Position numbers and translations under genes: made by a program
Origin: Natronobacillus azotifigens
GTDB lineage: Bacteria; Bacillota; Bacilli; Bacillales; Amphibacillaceae
DNA: 64,000 nt
NCBI RefSeq assembly: GCF_026805325.1
Contig: NZ_JAPRAT010000008.1
Coordinates: forward strand, 48,046 to 112,045
Direction: 5' to 3'
The notes under the pieces: model-generated
What the model was told of the DNA's origin: nothing
Databases searched by the model: none
Seen by the model: the letters and a program-made list of their open reading frames with translations, nothing else
In this document: piece by piece, positions 9,074 through 19,410 of the stretch
Layout of the letters: every line of letters begins with the position of its first letter
How positions within the stretch are numbered: the first letter of the stretch is position 1

Positions 9074-9517
9074 TTAATAAATGTATGCTGACGAACTAGG
9101 ATTTAGTAAAACTAAAGTTCTTCCTGTAGGTGTTACTGCTGCTCCAGATAAAACTACTGTTTTTGTTCCTGCACTATTATGACTTTGAACATGTTCATTG
9201 CTCCAACTTTTGCTGAATGGAAAATTCATCCCAGTCTTTGACTTACCATCAGAATAAGTTAAAGTCCAGGCTACACTAACCATCCTATGACTTTTTGAAC
9301 TAGAACCAAATGAAGCTTGCGACTTTTTTGACGTGGTTCTATTCAAGTTAACCCAGGAACTTCCAGCATTACCTGTAACCGTTCCTAGTACTCCTACTTC
9401 ATCTTCAGACTGTTCAATCATTGGAGCAGTATTATTATTTTCAGTAGCCAATGCAATACTCGGGATTGAAATAAAGAAGAATACTAGAATAACAGATAAA
9501 ATAGTTTTTTTCCTCAT
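9074..9517 (-). CDS. Small secreted protein, possible exported effector or bacteriocin-like cargo
   Basis: About 147 residues. A clear Sec signal peptide (MRKKTILSVILVFFF, then SIPSIALA) predicts cleavage near residue 25 and a mature chain of ~122 residues. The mature part is Ser/Thr/Lys/Asn-rich, has no Cys, contains VAWTLTYSDGKSKTG, and ends in aromatic YIY. No family was recognised; lactococcin-972-type proteins were considered because of size and aromatic tail, but their motif is not convincing. A strong AAGGAGGTG site precedes it; the ATG at 9517 has 8-nt spacing. First gene of the ABC/SurA-like set. Confidence 0.7.
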   Translation of the reverse strand: MRKKTILSVILVFFFISIPSIALATENNNTAPMIEQSEDEVGVLGTVTGNAGSSWVNLNRTTSKKSQASFGSSSKSHRMVSVAWTLTYSDGKSKTGMNFPFSKSWSNEHVQSHNSAGTKTVVLSGAAVTPTGRTLVLLNPSSSAYIY

Positions 9518-9540
9518 AGACATTCACCTCCTTGTTATTT

Positions 9541-9785
9541 TATAACTAAGGTGCCGTGTCTAGTTATTATGTAAATAATACCATTTTAATTTATAATTGT
9601 AAATACCTTTCCTTAAAATCTCTAGTTATTTTATTCCATTTTGATTAAATTTATTAAAGGTCACTACTTTTCCCTGTCTTACTACCTATTTAATCTCATA
9701 ATTTTCATCATTATACCAGGTATGCTAACCGATACTTATGAAAAAACAATAAGTTCTTCTTAGTAATTATCAAATATTATGATAT
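9541..9785. other. AT-rich intergenic stretch upstream of the secreted-protein gene
   Basis: Holds the presumed promoter of the secreted-protein operon. Several weak -10-like sequences occur and no single promoter can be defended. No gene seen. Confidence 0.4.
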
Positions 9786-9826
9786 TAAAAAAGCTAACAC
9801 CAAAGTTCTACACTTCAGCATTAGCT
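9786..9826 (-). terminator. Terminator of the arg/car operon
   Basis: Stem AGCTAA/TTAGCT with an internal extension and a six-T run on the minus strand, directly after argF. Confidence 0.8.
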
Positions 9827-9834
9827 CTTCTATA

Positions 9835-10788
9835 TTATCCCATCAATGCGACCATCAATGCTTTTTGTGCATGTAGACGGTTTTCTGCTTCTTGAAAGAC
9901 CACGGAGTGATCGCCATCAATAATATCTGCTGTTACCTCTTCCCCACGGTGAGCAGGAAGACAGTGCATAAACAGATAATCGGCTTTTGCATGTTGCACT
10001 AAATTAGCATTCACTTGATAATTCGCAAAGAGTTTCTCGCGTTCCTTTTGCTCACTTTCTTGACCCATACTTGCCCAAACATCGGTATAAATAACATCCG
10101 CATCTTTGATTGCTTTAACAGGATCGGTTGTAATTGTGATCTCTGTTCCTTCTGCAATCTTTTTTGCTTTTGCAACAATCGATTCATCAGGCAAATAACC
10201 TGCTGGTGCCGCGGTACTAAAATGCATGCCCATTTTGGCTGCACCAATCATTAATGAATGTGCCATGTTGTTCCCATCACCAATATAAGCAATTTTCAAA
10301 CCTGCTAACTTTCCTTTTGCTTCCTCAATCGTTTGCAAATCTGCTAGTACCTGACAAGGATGATAAAGGTCTGTTAGTCCATTGATAACAGGAATGGTAG
10401 CATTCTCTGCAAGCTCTTCTACATCTGATTGGGCAAAGGTACGAATCATGATACCATCAAGATAACTAGACAAGACTTTTGCCGTATCGGAAATAGGCTC
10501 TCCTCGACCAAGCTGAATATCTTTTGAACTTAAAAATAGTCCAGTTCCACCTAACTGATAAATACCAGCTTCGAAAGATACACGTGTACGTGTTGATGAT
10601 TTCTCAAAAATCAAGCCAAGTACTTTTCCTTTTAACGGCTGATACACAATCCCTTGTTTATGTTTCGCTTTAATTTCTATAGCTGACTTTAACAAGTAAA
10701 GTAATTCTTCTTTGCTATAGTCGAGTAAAGTCAAGAAGTCTTTCCCTGCTAGTTGTGCTTGCAAATCTTTCTCCGCTACCGTCGTCAT
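9835..10788 (-). CDS. argF: Ornithine carbamoyltransferase
   Basis: 317 residues. Transfers the carbamoyl group from carbamoyl phosphate to ornithine, giving citrulline. Carbamoyl-phosphate site STRTR (near residue 60), HPCQ (near 137), the ornithine-binding DVWASMG and the [10 protein letters not shown] motif are all present. Its ATG overlaps the end of carB by 4 nt, so the enzyme that makes carbamoyl phosphate and the one that uses it are translationally coupled. Its place in an argGH-car operon marks it as the anabolic rather than a catabolic (arc) enzyme. Confidence 0.97.
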   Translation of the reverse strand: MTTVAEKDLQAQLAGKDFLTLLDYSKEELLYLLKSAIEIKAKHKQGIVYQPLKGKVLGLIFEKSSTRTRVSFEAGIYQLGGTGLFLSSKDIQLGRGEPISDTAKVLSSYLDGIMIRTFAQSDVEELAENATIPVINGLTDLYHPCQVLADLQTIEEAKGKLAGLKIAYIGDGNNMAHSLMIGAAKMGMHFSTAAPAGYLPDESIVAKAKKIAEGTEITITTDPVKAIKDADVIYTDVWASMGQESEQKEREKLFANYQVNANLVQHAKADYLFMHCLPAHRGEEVTADIIDGDHSVVFQEAENRLHAQKALMVALMG

Positions 10789-13700
10789 CGTAACACACGC
10801 TCCTTTTTATTTTGCTGGTTTCCATCTTTCAAATAGTGCTGTACCGTATGAGGATTTTTCAACTCCACTTTAGCCGCTTGTAAATATGCCGTTAGCGTTT
10901 CATTCGCTGTTAAACAGACCGCACCCGCTTGCAGTGTACTTTCTCGTAACTGCTGATCAACAGCAGTTGTTTTCGTACTACAAACGACGGCAAATGCTTC
11001 TTCATTGTTGGCATCGATCGCCGCTTCAACAGCCATTACCTGATCAACTTTCAATCCTTGCTTTGACAAGAGATTAGCTGTTGACTCATCAGCAACTAAC
11101 TTCCCTTTTGCTTTGGCTAATTCCGAGCAAAGGGCTACATCAATCTCTTCCAATGCTAGATAAATTGATGTATCTTGCCCAATTTCTTGCAAAAATCCTG
11201 CTTTCCAACCAAACGCTTTATTCATTGCTTCCTCAACAGCTGAACCAAGACCAATTGCTTCACCAGTTGATTTCATCTCCGGTGTTGAGATTGGGTCAAC
11301 CCCTGGTAATTTGTTTGTCGAGAAGACCGGCATTTTTACTGCATAGAAAGGAACCTCTTTGTGTAAGCCAAGTTGCCACTCTTGATCTCGTAAACTTTCT
11401 CCCATTTGTACCCTTGTTGCTAAGTCAATCATCGGAACACCGGTAACCTTGCTCGCAATCGGTACGGTTCTTGATGCTCGAGGATTCACTTCCAATACGT
11501 AAATCGTTCGACTATCTGCACCAATAACAAACTGTATATTCATGATTCCTTTCACATTAAGGGCAGCCGAGATTTTTTCTGTATATAATTCAATCATGTT
11601 CTTCTCTTGTTCTGTTAAGCTAGGAGATGGAAAGATTGCTACACTATCTCCCGAATGAACACCAGCTCGTTCCACATGTTCAAAAATTCCCGGAATCAGG
11701 ATATCTCCACCATCACAGACAGCGTCAATTTCCACTTCACTTCCTTTAATGAATCGGTCAATTAATAATGGGAAGATTCGTTGTGAGCTTACCGAACCTT
11801 TTAATTGTGTTAAATAATCGATTAATTCCGCTTCATCATGCAAAACTACCATTCCTTGTCCGCCAATTACATAAGATGGACGAAGCAAAACTGGATAACC
11901 AATTTGTTCCGCCATTGCTTTGGCATCCTCCATACTCATGACCGTATCGCCAGGAATGTGCGGAATATCTAATTCTTTCAATAGTTGATAAAATTGATCC
12001 CGATCTTCTGTCGCTTCAATCACACGCAACTCGGTTCCAATAATGTTGACCCCTTGCTTCGCTAAACCATCCGCTAGATTAATAGCTGTTTGCCCACCAA
12101 ATTGAACGAGCACACCATCTGCTTGCTCCTTTTTCACCACTTGCAATACGTCTTCTTCCGTTAATGGCTCGAAATATAGATGATCGGCTACATTAAAGTC
12201 GGTACTAACCGTTTCTGGATTATTGTTCACGACTACAGCATCAATTCCTTGTTCTTTTAACGACATGGCCGCATGAACAGAACAATAATCAAACTCGACC
12301 CCTTGACCAATTCGAATCGGTCCAGATCCTAGTACGACCATTCTACGCTCACCAGTCAAAGGTTCTACTTCGTCCATTTCATTCCATGAACTATAAAAAT
12401 ATGGTGTTTCCGCAGAAAACTCTGCAGCACATGTATCTACCATCTTATAGGACGGAAAGACCGTTTTGCGCTTTAATTGACCTTCGATATCTATTATGGA
12501 CACCTGCCAAAGTTGTGCTAATCGTTTATTAGAGATGCCATATTGTTTTGCTTTTCTTAAATCACCAACAGCTACTTTTTCCCAAGGTAGTCGTTGTAAT
12601 GTTTGTTCCATCTCAATCATCAAAGATAACTCGTGTAGAAAATATTTTGTGATTTCTGTAATTTGATGAAGTTGATCAATCGAATAGCCACGACGTAACG
12701 CCTCTGCAAGGATAAACAGACGTTCATCAGTCGGTGCTGCCAGTGCTTGTTCCAAAGCTTCATCCGACAATTGTTCCACGCCTGGTAAATATAACGAATC
12801 TAAACCAACTTCTAATGAACGTATCGCCTTATTCAAGGCCGTTGGGAAATTACGAGCCAATGCCATAACTTCTCCCGTTGCCTTCATTTGAGTTCCTAAC
12901 AAACGATCCGCTTGTTTGAATTTATCAAATGGCCAACGAGGAATTTTCACGGCAATATAGTCAATCGCTGGCTCAAAACTAGCATACGTATCGGCTGTAA
13001 TCGGATTGATCACTTCATCCAAATGATATCCAAGCGCTACTTTTGCTGCAATTCGCGCAATCGGGTATCCCGTTGCTTTTGATGCTAGCGCACTGGAACG
13101 ACTTACACGTGGATTTACTTCGATAATAATATATTCATTGCTTGCGGGGTTTAAGGCAAACTGAATATTACAACCGCCAACAACACCTAACTCACGAATT
13201 ACTTTGACAGAAGAAGTTCGTAACATTTGATATTGCTGATCTGTTAACGTTTGTGATGGTGCAACAACAATACTATCCCCTGTATGTACACCGACTGGAT
13301 CAAGGTTTTCCATATTACAAACAATGATGCACGTATCATTATCATCACGCATTACTTCATATTCGATTTCTTTCCAACCTTTTACACTCTGTTCGATTAA
13401 CACTTGATTGATCGGACTTGCAAAAATACCATGCTTCACAATTTTCTTTAATTGAGCCTCATTATTTGCAATCCCACCACCCGCACCACCTAATGTGTAT
13501 GCAGGACGAACAATTAGCGGATACCCAACTCGATTGGCAAACTGGATTGCTTGTTCGATCGAGCTTGTAGAGACACTTTCCGCCGATGGCTCTCCGATAC
13601 TTTTCATCATTGATTTGAAAATCTCACGGTCTTCTCCTTTTTGAATCGTTTCTAAAGGAGTTCCCAACAATTCCACATTGTGCTCTTTTAGCACACCTGC

Positions 13701-14012
13701 TTCTGTTAGTTCGGTTGCAAGGTTTAGGCCTGTTTGCCCCCCTAATGTAGGCAACAGGCCATCTGGTTTTTCTTTTGCTATTATATTTCGAAGGGAGGCT
13801 AAGGTTAGTGGTTCTAAGTACACTTTATCTGCAATATTTTCATCTGTCATAATGGTTGCAGGATTGTTATTGACAAGAACAACTTCGACTCCTTCTTCTC
13901 GCAAAGCTAAACATGCCTGCGTTCCTGCATAATCAAATTCTGCTGCTTGCCCAATCACAATTGGACCTGAACCAATTACCATTACCTTTTTTATATGCTG
14001 TAATTTAGGCAT
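10785..14012 (-). CDS. carB: Carbamoyl-phosphate synthase large subunit
   Basis: 1075 residues with the two duplicated ATP-grasp synthetase halves: [21 protein letters not shown] at the N-terminus is echoed by [19 protein letters not shown] near residue 560, and both halves carry the NNNPET/NNNPAT phosphate motif and an E-V-N-P-R metal site. The last ~140 residues form the allosteric MGS-like domain. It makes carbamoyl phosphate from bicarbonate, ATP and ammonia delivered by CarA. The start overlaps carA by 8 nt. Location in an arginine operon suggests arginine control; whether a pyrimidine-specific copy exists elsewhere cannot be seen. Confidence 0.97.
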   Translation of the reverse strand: MPKLQHIKKVMVIGSGPIVIGQAAEFDYAGTQACLALREEGVEVVLVNNNPATIMTDENIADKVYLEPLTLASLRNIIAKEKPDGLLPTLGGQTGLNLATELTEAGVLKEHNVELLGTPLETIQKGEDREIFKSMMKSIGEPSAESVSTSSIEQAIQFANRVGYPLIVRPAYTLGGAGGGIANNEAQLKKIVKHGIFASPINQVLIEQSVKGWKEIEYEVMRDDNDTCIIVCNMENLDPVGVHTGDSIVVAPSQTLTDQQYQMLRTSSVKVIRELGVVGGCNIQFALNPASNEYIIIEVNPRVSRSSALASKATGYPIARIAAKVALGYHLDEVINPITADTYASFEPAIDYIAVKIPRWPFDKFKQADRLLGTQMKATGEVMALARNFPTALNKAIRSLEVGLDSLYLPGVEQLSDEALEQALAAPTDERLFILAEALRRGYSIDQLHQITEITKYFLHELSLMIEMEQTLQRLPWEKVAVGDLRKAKQYGISNKRLAQLWQVSIIDIEGQLKRKTVFPSYKMVDTCAAEFSAETPYFYSSWNEMDEVEPLTGERRMVVLGSGPIRIGQGVEFDYCSVHAAMSLKEQGIDAVVVNNNPETVSTDFNVADHLYFEPLTEEDVLQVVKKEQADGVLVQFGGQTAINLADGLAKQGVNIIGTELRVIEATEDRDQFYQLLKELDIPHIPGDTVMSMEDAKAMAEQIGYPVLLRPSYVIGGQGMVVLHDEAELIDYLTQLKGSVSSQRIFPLLIDRFIKGSEVEIDAVCDGGDILIPGIFEHVERAGVHSGDSVAIFPSPSLTEQEKNMIELYTEKISAALNVKGIMNIQFVIGADSRTIYVLEVNPRASRTVPIASKVTGVPMIDLATRVQMGESLRDQEWQLGLHKEVPFYAVKMPVFSTNKLPGVDPISTPEMKSTGEAIGLGSAVEEAMNKAFGWKAGFLQEIGQDTSIYLALEEIDVALCSELAKAKGKLVADESTANLLSKQGLKVDQVMAVEAAIDANNEEAFAVVCSTKTTAVDQQLRESTLQAGAVCLTANETLTAYLQAAKVELKNPHTVQHYLKDGNQQNKKERVLR

Positions 14013-15102
14013 GTTGCTTCACTTCCTTTGCAGGTAACTGTTCGATAAATTGGACAAAAATATCATGGGAATCAATTGGACCTGGATGTGCTTCTGGATG
14101 GAATTGAACACTGCTCACCTGTTTTGTTTTGTGCTTCAATCCTTCCACCGACTTGTCATTCACGTTAATATGAGAAACATACCAATTGTCTGAATCAATC
14201 GAAGCTTCATCTACAACGTAGCCATGATTTTGCGAAGTAATCACCACTTTGCCAGTCAAAAGATCTTTTACAGGATGATTGCTGCCTCGGTGGCCATAAG
14301 GAAGACGCTTGGTTGATCCGCCAAACGCTAAGGCAATTAGCTGATGTCCTAAACAAATTCCGAGGGTTGGATAGCTGTTGGCAATTTGCTTTATCGTTGC
14401 TAATTGGGCTTGCAAGTTTTTCGGATCTCCAGGGCCGTTGGAAAGGATCACACCGTCTGGGTTTAATTTTTCAACCGTTTCTGCCTGAATATGATAAGGA
14501 ACAACGGTAACATCACAACCTTGTTCGAGCAACGCTTCTACGATTGATTGTTTATAGCCAAAATCCATTAGGACAATATGTTTCTTCGAGTGGTTTTCAA
14601 ATTTTGTTATTGATGTAAACTGTTGAATTTCAGCTACAGATACTTTCGACACAATCATCGGGTCCACTGCACATTGTTTTGGCTTGTTGGTTGGTTTAGT
14701 TGTAATTTTCCCGTAAACCTCACCATTCTCTCTGATAATTCTTGTTAACGCCCGTGTATCAATATCATACAAGGTAGGAAGTTTATTTTGCTTAATAAAA
14801 TCAATGAATGAATAATTGGATTGATAATGATCTGGATCGGAACAAGCAGATGAAATAATCAGACCTGCTAATGCCGTATGAACACTTTCTTTCATCACAT
14901 CACTACAGCCATAATTTCCGATCAAGGGATATGTGAGTGTTACAATCTGTCCTGCATAAGAAGGATCTGTCACAACTTCTTGATAACCCGTCATCGCAGT
15001 ATTAAAAACCATTTCTCCCTCTTTTTCTATCGGCTCTCCAAGCCATTTCCCGACCAATACATCCCCTGTATTTAGGACAAGGTACCCTATTTTCTCCTGC
15101 AT
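14005..15102 (-). CDS. carA: Carbamoyl-phosphate synthase small (glutaminase) subunit
   Basis: About 365 residues. The class-I glutamine amidotransferase domain in the C-terminal half has the nucleophile in TLGICLGHQLIALAFGG (near residue 245) and His/Glu in FHPEAHPGP. The N-terminal half is the CarA-specific domain (MVFNTAMTGYQEVVTDPSYAGQ, positions ~40-60). It supplies ammonia to CarB through a tunnel. A TTG at 15129 is in frame, but GGAGG sits 8 nt before the ATG at 15102, which gives the family's usual N-terminus. A hairpin and about 100 nt separate it from argH. Confidence 0.96.
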   Translation of the reverse strand: MQEKIGYLVLNTGDVLVGKWLGEPIEKEGEMVFNTAMTGYQEVVTDPSYAGQIVTLTYPLIGNYGCSDVMKESVHTALAGLIISSACSDPDHYQSNYSFIDFIKQNKLPTLYDIDTRALTRIIRENGEVYGKITTKPTNKPKQCAVDPMIVSKVSVAEIQQFTSITKFENHSKKHIVLMDFGYKQSIVEALLEQGCDVTVVPYHIQAETVEKLNPDGVILSNGPGDPKNLQAQLATIKQIANSYPTLGICLGHQLIALAFGGSTKRLPYGHRGSNHPVKDLLTGKVVITSQNHGYVVDEASIDSDNWYVSHINVNDKSVEGLKHKTKQVSSVQFHPEAHPGPIDSHDIFVQFIEQLPAKEVKQHA

Positions 15103-15178
15103 CACTTTTACCTCCACATCGCTATCCAAAATTAATTTTTATACTAAAAAACTTATAAATATACATGTTAGTGCTAAG

Positions 15179-15200
15179 AAAACTAGCCGAAGCTAGTTTT
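15179..15200 (-). terminator. Hairpin with cUUCGg tetraloop between argH and carA
   Basis: Perfect 9-bp stem AAAACTAGC/GCTAGTTTT closed by a TTCG loop on the transcribed strand, 8 nt past the argH stop. The stem itself ends in T. It may reduce read-through into carAB or protect the argGH transcript end. Confidence 0.75.
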
Positions 15201-15208
15201 CACTTTTT

Positions 15209-16642
15209 CTATTTATTTGTAAGAAGAAGCTGATCAATTTGTTGAATTTTCTTTTCAATCCATGCTTGATTCTGTTCAAAAAGTGCATTCGCCTGTTTCA
15301 ATTGATCTTCTACTCGATTCTTCGCTGTTCCTCCAGCTACATTACGAGCATTAACAACCGCTTTTGGCGATAATACTTGATAGATATCTTCAGCAATTTG
15401 ATCAGAAAATTGCATGAATTCTTCTAACGATAAATCGAGCAAATATTTGTTTTGTTCAATACTATATAAAACCGTTTGACCGACAATCGCATGTGCTTCT
15501 CGGAAAGGAATATCTTTTCCTACTAAATAGTCCGCAAGATCTGTTGCATTCGAGTAATCTTTAGCGACCGCTTGATACATGGTTTCTTTCTTCACTTCCA
15601 TCGTCTCAATCATTGGGGCAAATAACGCAAGTGCTCCTTTGATTGTTTCCACTGTATCAAACATACCTTCTTTGTCTTCTTGCATATCTTTGTTATAAGC
15701 AAGCGGTAAGCCTTTTAATGTTGTAAGCATTCCACTTAAATGCCCAAATACCCGACCTGTTTTTCCACGCACCAATTCTGGTACATCTGGATTTTTCTTT
15801 TGTGGCATCATACTACTTCCGGTACAGAAAGCATCATCCAATTCGATAAAATTAAATTCTGCACTCGACCATTGTACAAGCTCTTCCGACAGTCTAGATA
15901 AATGCATGATGACTAAAGATGCATCCGCTAAAAATTCTACAACAAAGTCACGATCACTAACTGAATCTAAACTATTTTCCGTAATCCCATCAAAATTCAA
16001 CTGTTCCGCGACATATTCCCGGTCAATCGGAAATGAGGTACCCGCTAATGCACCAGCGCCTAACGGAGACTTGTTGACACGCTTCCAACTATCTGCTAAT
16101 CGCTCCAAGTCCCGTTGAAACATAAATACATAGGCCATCATATGATGTGCGAATAGAACAGGTTGGGCACGCTGCAAGTGCGTATAACCAGGTAAGACAG
16201 TGTCCAAGTTTGCTTCTGCTTGCTTTACCAATGCTTGTTGTACATCGAAAAGCAATTGACTGATGGTTACAAGCGCATCTCTCAAATATAAACGCATATC
16301 AAGCGCTACTTGGTCGTTTCTACTTCTACCTGTATGAAGTTTACCGCCAACCGGTCCTACCTCATCAATTAACAATTTCTCCACATTCATATGAATATCT
16401 TCATTTTCCTCAGTTAGTTCTACTTGATCATTAGCAATTTTCTCTGCAACAACAAGTAGCCCCTTAGCAATTTGCTCCGAATCTTCTTGAGAAATGATTT
16501 CGCATTTAGCAAGCATTTTAACATGGGCGAGACTACCTTGAATATCGAATTGTGCTAATTTCTGATCAAATGTGATCGATGCTGTGTATTCATCTACTAG
16601 TTGATTCGTTGGTTTTGTAAATCGTCCGCCCCATAGTTTCAT
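15209..16642 (-). CDS. argH: Argininosuccinate lyase
   Basis: 477 residues. Splits argininosuccinate into arginine and fumarate, the last arginine step. It shows the fumarase/aspartase superfamily signature [20 protein letters not shown] (near residue 276) containing the flexible catalytic Ser loop, [14 protein letters not shown] (near 105) and HLQRAQP (near 155). The start overlaps the argG stop by 4 nt. It works directly on the product of ArgG. Confidence 0.97.
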   Translation of the reverse strand: MKLWGGRFTKPTNQLVDEYTASITFDQKLAQFDIQGSLAHVKMLAKCEIISQEDSEQIAKGLLVVAEKIANDQVELTEENEDIHMNVEKLLIDEVGPVGGKLHTGRSRNDQVALDMRLYLRDALVTISQLLFDVQQALVKQAEANLDTVLPGYTHLQRAQPVLFAHHMMAYVFMFQRDLERLADSWKRVNKSPLGAGALAGTSFPIDREYVAEQLNFDGITENSLDSVSDRDFVVEFLADASLVIMHLSRLSEELVQWSSAEFNFIELDDAFCTGSSMMPQKKNPDVPELVRGKTGRVFGHLSGMLTTLKGLPLAYNKDMQEDKEGMFDTVETIKGALALFAPMIETMEVKKETMYQAVAKDYSNATDLADYLVGKDIPFREAHAIVGQTVLYSIEQNKYLLDLSLEEFMQFSDQIAEDIYQVLSPKAVVNARNVAGGTAKNRVEDQLKQANALFEQNQAWIEKKIQQIDQLLLTNK

Positions 16643-17898
16643 TGCTTTACCGCTTCCTTTACATCAATCGTAGTTTTTGTAATGGAAGCTTTTTTGTTTT
16701 GCTGCGCTCCCGTTACTGTTTCGTGTACTTGTGTAGGCAATCCCCATAATTTAATGAATCCAAGTGCAGCATCATGATCAAATGCGTCACCAGTTGAATA
16801 CGTTGCTAAATCCATGTCATATAAGGAATGTTTGGATTCACGTCCAATGACAAAAGCTGATCCTTTGTATAGTTTCACTTTCACATTTCCTGATACAAAT
16901 TGTTGTGTTTGTTTAATAAATGCTTGTAGCGCGTCTGTTAATGGCGAATACCATAGACCATCATATACAGTTTGTGCTAGTTTTTGCTCAATCATCGGTT
17001 TGAACTGCGCAACTTCTCTTGGCAACGTAAGTGCTTCTAGTTCTTGGTGTGCAGCAATTAACGTAACCCCAGCTGGCGCTTCGTAGATTTCACGTGATTT
17101 AATCCCAACGAGACGATTTTCCACGTGATCAATTCTACCAACTCCGTGCTTTCCGGCGATTGTATTTAATTTTAAAATCAATTCATCTAATTGCAATTCT
17201 TCTCCATCAATAGCTGTTGGCTTTCCTTGTTCGAAAGTTAGTGTGATTACTTGCGCTTCATCCGGTGCATCTACTGGGTCTGTTGTTAATTCAAAAGCGT
17301 CTTTTGGTGCTTCTGCCCAAGGATCTTCTAGAATGCCACATTCATTACTGCGTCCCCATAGGTTTTGGTCGATACTATATGGACTTTCGATTCCAACAGG
17401 AACTGGAATACCATGTTTTTTCGCGTAAGCAAATTCTTCATCTCTTGTCATCTTCCACTCTCTTACCGGTGCAACAATTTTCAGAGAAGGTTTTAATGCC
17501 GTAAATGCTACATCAAAACGAACTTGGTCATTCCCTTTTCCTGTACAACCATGCGCAACTGCTACCGCACCCTCTTTTTCAGCAATATCAACAAGTACTT
17601 TTGCAATTAACGGACGTGATAATGCAGAAATCAATGGGTATTTCCCTTCATATAGTAAGTTAGCTTGTAATGCTGGCAACACATATTCTTCAGCGAACAA
17701 TGCTTTTGCATCGACAGAATAAGATTTTATTGCACCAACATCCAATGCTTTCTTTTTCACAAATTCTAAATCTTTACCTTCTCCAACATCTAAACCAACA
17801 GCGATTACATCATAATTGTATTGGTCTTGTAACCATTTAATCGCCACCGATGTATCTAATCCACCTGAATATGCTAAAACTACTTTTTCTTTTGCCAT
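16639..17898 (-). CDS. argG: Argininosuccinate synthase
   Basis: 419 residues. Joins citrulline and aspartate at the cost of ATP. The PP-loop YSGGLDTS lies at residues 9-16; [12 protein letters not shown] near 118 and [11 protein letters not shown] near 176 are conserved substrate-binding segments. The C-terminal tail is a little longer than the ~400-residue norm. First gene of argG-argH-carA-carB-argF, preceded by GGGGGAG and by a promoter overlapped by ARG boxes. Confidence 0.97.
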   Translation of the reverse strand: MAKEKVVLAYSGGLDTSVAIKWLQDQYNYDVIAVGLDVGEGKDLEFVKKKALDVGAIKSYSVDAKALFAEEYVLPALQANLLYEGKYPLISALSRPLIAKVLVDIAEKEGAVAVAHGCTGKGNDQVRFDVAFTALKPSLKIVAPVREWKMTRDEEFAYAKKHGIPVPVGIESPYSIDQNLWGRSNECGILEDPWAEAPKDAFELTTDPVDAPDEAQVITLTFEQGKPTAIDGEELQLDELILKLNTIAGKHGVGRIDHVENRLVGIKSREIYEAPAGVTLIAAHQELEALTLPREVAQFKPMIEQKLAQTVYDGLWYSPLTDALQAFIKQTQQFVSGNVKVKLYKGSAFVIGRESKHSLYDMDLATYSTGDAFDHDAALGFIKLWGLPTQVHETVTGAQQNKKASITKTTIDVKEAVKQ

Positions 17899-17951
17899 TT
17901 TAAATCTCCCCCAACCTTTATATTAAGTTCATTTCGCTCTTCATCACTTGT

Positions 17952-17990
17952 GTATGAATTATTATGCACTATACAGAATAAAAATTCAAG
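17952..17990 (-). promoter_or_regulatory. argG promoter with two ARG boxes (AhrC/ArgR operators)
   Basis: On the minus strand, -35 TTGAAT (17984-17989), 17-bp spacer and -10 CATAAT (17961-17966). The + strand reads CAGAATAAAAATTCAAG at 17974-17990, very close to the B. subtilis AhrC operator, and a weaker box ATGAATTATTATGCA lies at 17954-17968. Both cover the promoter, as expected for arginine-dependent repression. Confidence 0.75.
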
Positions 17991-18165
17991 GGGTAATAAC
18001 AATTTTTTTCTTATTTTTTCTTAGTTTTCTGTAGTAAGGATAATATAATAGATTGAATACAGTGCGTTCAGTCTTTTTTTATAACATTCATCAGAATATG
18101 CAAGAATTATTAATATTTATACATAAGATAAACTGGAGGAACACCACCCAATTCTTTTAAATCTA

Positions 18166-18275
18166 TATTTTGTAAAGGGCTGATGGTGACAAGCTATAGC
18201 GTGACACTTCAATCAGTGGGGATTTTAGGTTCCTCTTATTGATTGTTAGTCTTAAAAGATGATCTATTAGATATA
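18166..18275. repeat. Chimeric copy of repeat families A and B
   Basis: The left part (18166-18205, TTTTGTAAAGGGCTGATGG through GCGTGACAC) matches family B at 62113-62152. It then switches to the family A hairpin (TTCAATCAGTGGGG through ATTGATTGTTAG), and ends with the B-like TCTATTAGATA. It lies in the argG-18408 intergenic region. Confidence 0.65.
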
Positions 18276-18407
18276 ATTTATTATGCGTTATACTCCGACA
18301 AAAAAATAGTTGCATAAGAATAGGCACTTGTATAATTGATTTTCTTGTAACTATTTACCTAAATCTACGTCTAATGCAATAATCAATGATTTCAAGGAGG
18401 AATTACA

Positions 18408-19289
18408 TTGAAAAAGCTCTTTCTTTTCCTATTGCTATCCACGTCAGCGCTTACAATGATCGCGTGTAGCAATTCCGATGATTCAAGCGTACCAGAAGCG
18501 ACTAGAGATGTTCGTTCAACAGAGGAATATGATCAAGAAATGGATCATGTTGAATCTGGAGACTACGACCAAGACGACACGATGCAGATAGATAATACTA
18601 TTAATCAAGAACAAAAAATTATTAATGAAGGTTATTTTGAACTGCAAGTAAAAAATTACCAAGAAGCACTACAAAAGATCGAAACGCAAATTGCCGAACA
18701 GAATGGTTATGTCATTCATAACGAAACATGGCAATTGGACAATGATTTGCGTGAAGGAAGGATTACCGCCCGCATCCCTCAACAATATTTTCAGTCATTC
18801 CCTTCACTACTGGAGTCCGATGACATCAAAATCATTCATCATAATACTTCCGGACAAGATGTTACTGAACAGTATGTTGATTTAGAGTCTAGACTAAATT
18901 CTAAAATGGTTGTAGAGGAAAGACTGCTTAATTTTATGGATGAAGCGGAGACAACCGAAGACTTACTGAACATATCGAGAGACTTAGCCAAAATCCAAGA
19001 GGAGATTGAACAAATAACTGGTCGAATGAATTATCTCGATAACAAAACAGACTTAGCAACGATAACACTCTCTATTTATGAAGACCGCGTGGACAGAATT
19101 GGCGATCAAGACTTAAACACCTGGGAACGGACAAAGCAACAATTGTTAAGAAGCTATAATTTTATTTTTGTGGCTGGTTCCAATCTCATCGTTTTTTTCA
19201 TCGGTAACTTACCAGTCTTAGCTGTTTTCTTGTTAATTGGATTACCTGTATATTTTTATTGGAAAAGAAAAAAGAAAGGGCGCGAATAG
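18408..19289 (+). CDS. DUF4349-type lipoprotein
   Basis: 293 residues. A lipoprotein signal peptide ends in the lipobox TMIAC (Cys ~20). After an acidic linker comes a DUF4349-like domain (residues ~68-235: GYFELQVKNYQEAL, ARIPQQYF, DVTEQYVDLESRL, the coiled ISRDLAKIQEEIEQITGRMNYL, TITLSIYE). One C-terminal TM helix (~255-280) with a basic tail follows. Such proteins are surface-tethered; the function of the family is not known. It is transcribed divergently from argG, with AAGGAGG before ATG 18408 and its own terminator. Confidence 0.8.
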   Translation: MKKLFLFLLLSTSALTMIACSNSDDSSVPEATRDVRSTEEYDQEMDHVESGDYDQDDTMQIDNTINQEQKIINEGYFELQVKNYQEALQKIETQIAEQNGYVIHNETWQLDNDLREGRITARIPQQYFQSFPSLLESDDIKIIHHNTSGQDVTEQYVDLESRLNSKMVVEERLLNFMDEAETTEDLLNISRDLAKIQEEIEQITGRMNYLDNKTDLATITLSIYEDRVDRIGDQDLNTWERTKQQLLRSYNFIFVAGSNLIVFFIGNLPVLAVFLLIGLPVYFYWKRKKKGRE

Positions 19290-19306
19290 TAGCGCCCTTT
19301 CTTTTG
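19275..19306 (+). terminator. Terminator of the DUF4349 gene
   Basis: 9-bp stem AAAGGGCGC/GCGCCCTTT followed by CTTTTG. It starts inside the last codons of the gene. Confidence 0.85.
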
Positions 19307-19359
19307 TCAAAAAACTATTTTAGCGCGGGCTCCCCCACATGAGAACCACAAGAACCAGT

Positions 19360-19408
19360 AAACGAAGCAACATACGCCTTATCATTTGGTAACTTTTTGA
19401 ACATCCTC
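19360..19408. repeat. Half-copy of repeat family C (MITE-like)
   Basis: CCTTATCATTTGGTAACTTTTTGAACATCCTC closely matches the right half of the fuller copy at 24786-24885. The left half is not recognisable. Confidence 0.5.
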
Positions 19409-19410
19409 GT

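Noticed and set aside
9074..9517. Lactococcin-972-type bacteriocin
   Set aside because: Size and aromatic end are suggestive, but the family's conserved mature motif cannot be seen and the accessory genes differ. Left as unrecognised secreted protein.
10886..11446. Frames opposite carB (and similar shadows opposite arg, pfl, adhE and crt genes)
   Set aside because: Antisense of well-defined enzymes, no ribosome sites, amino-acid usage typical of shadow frames.
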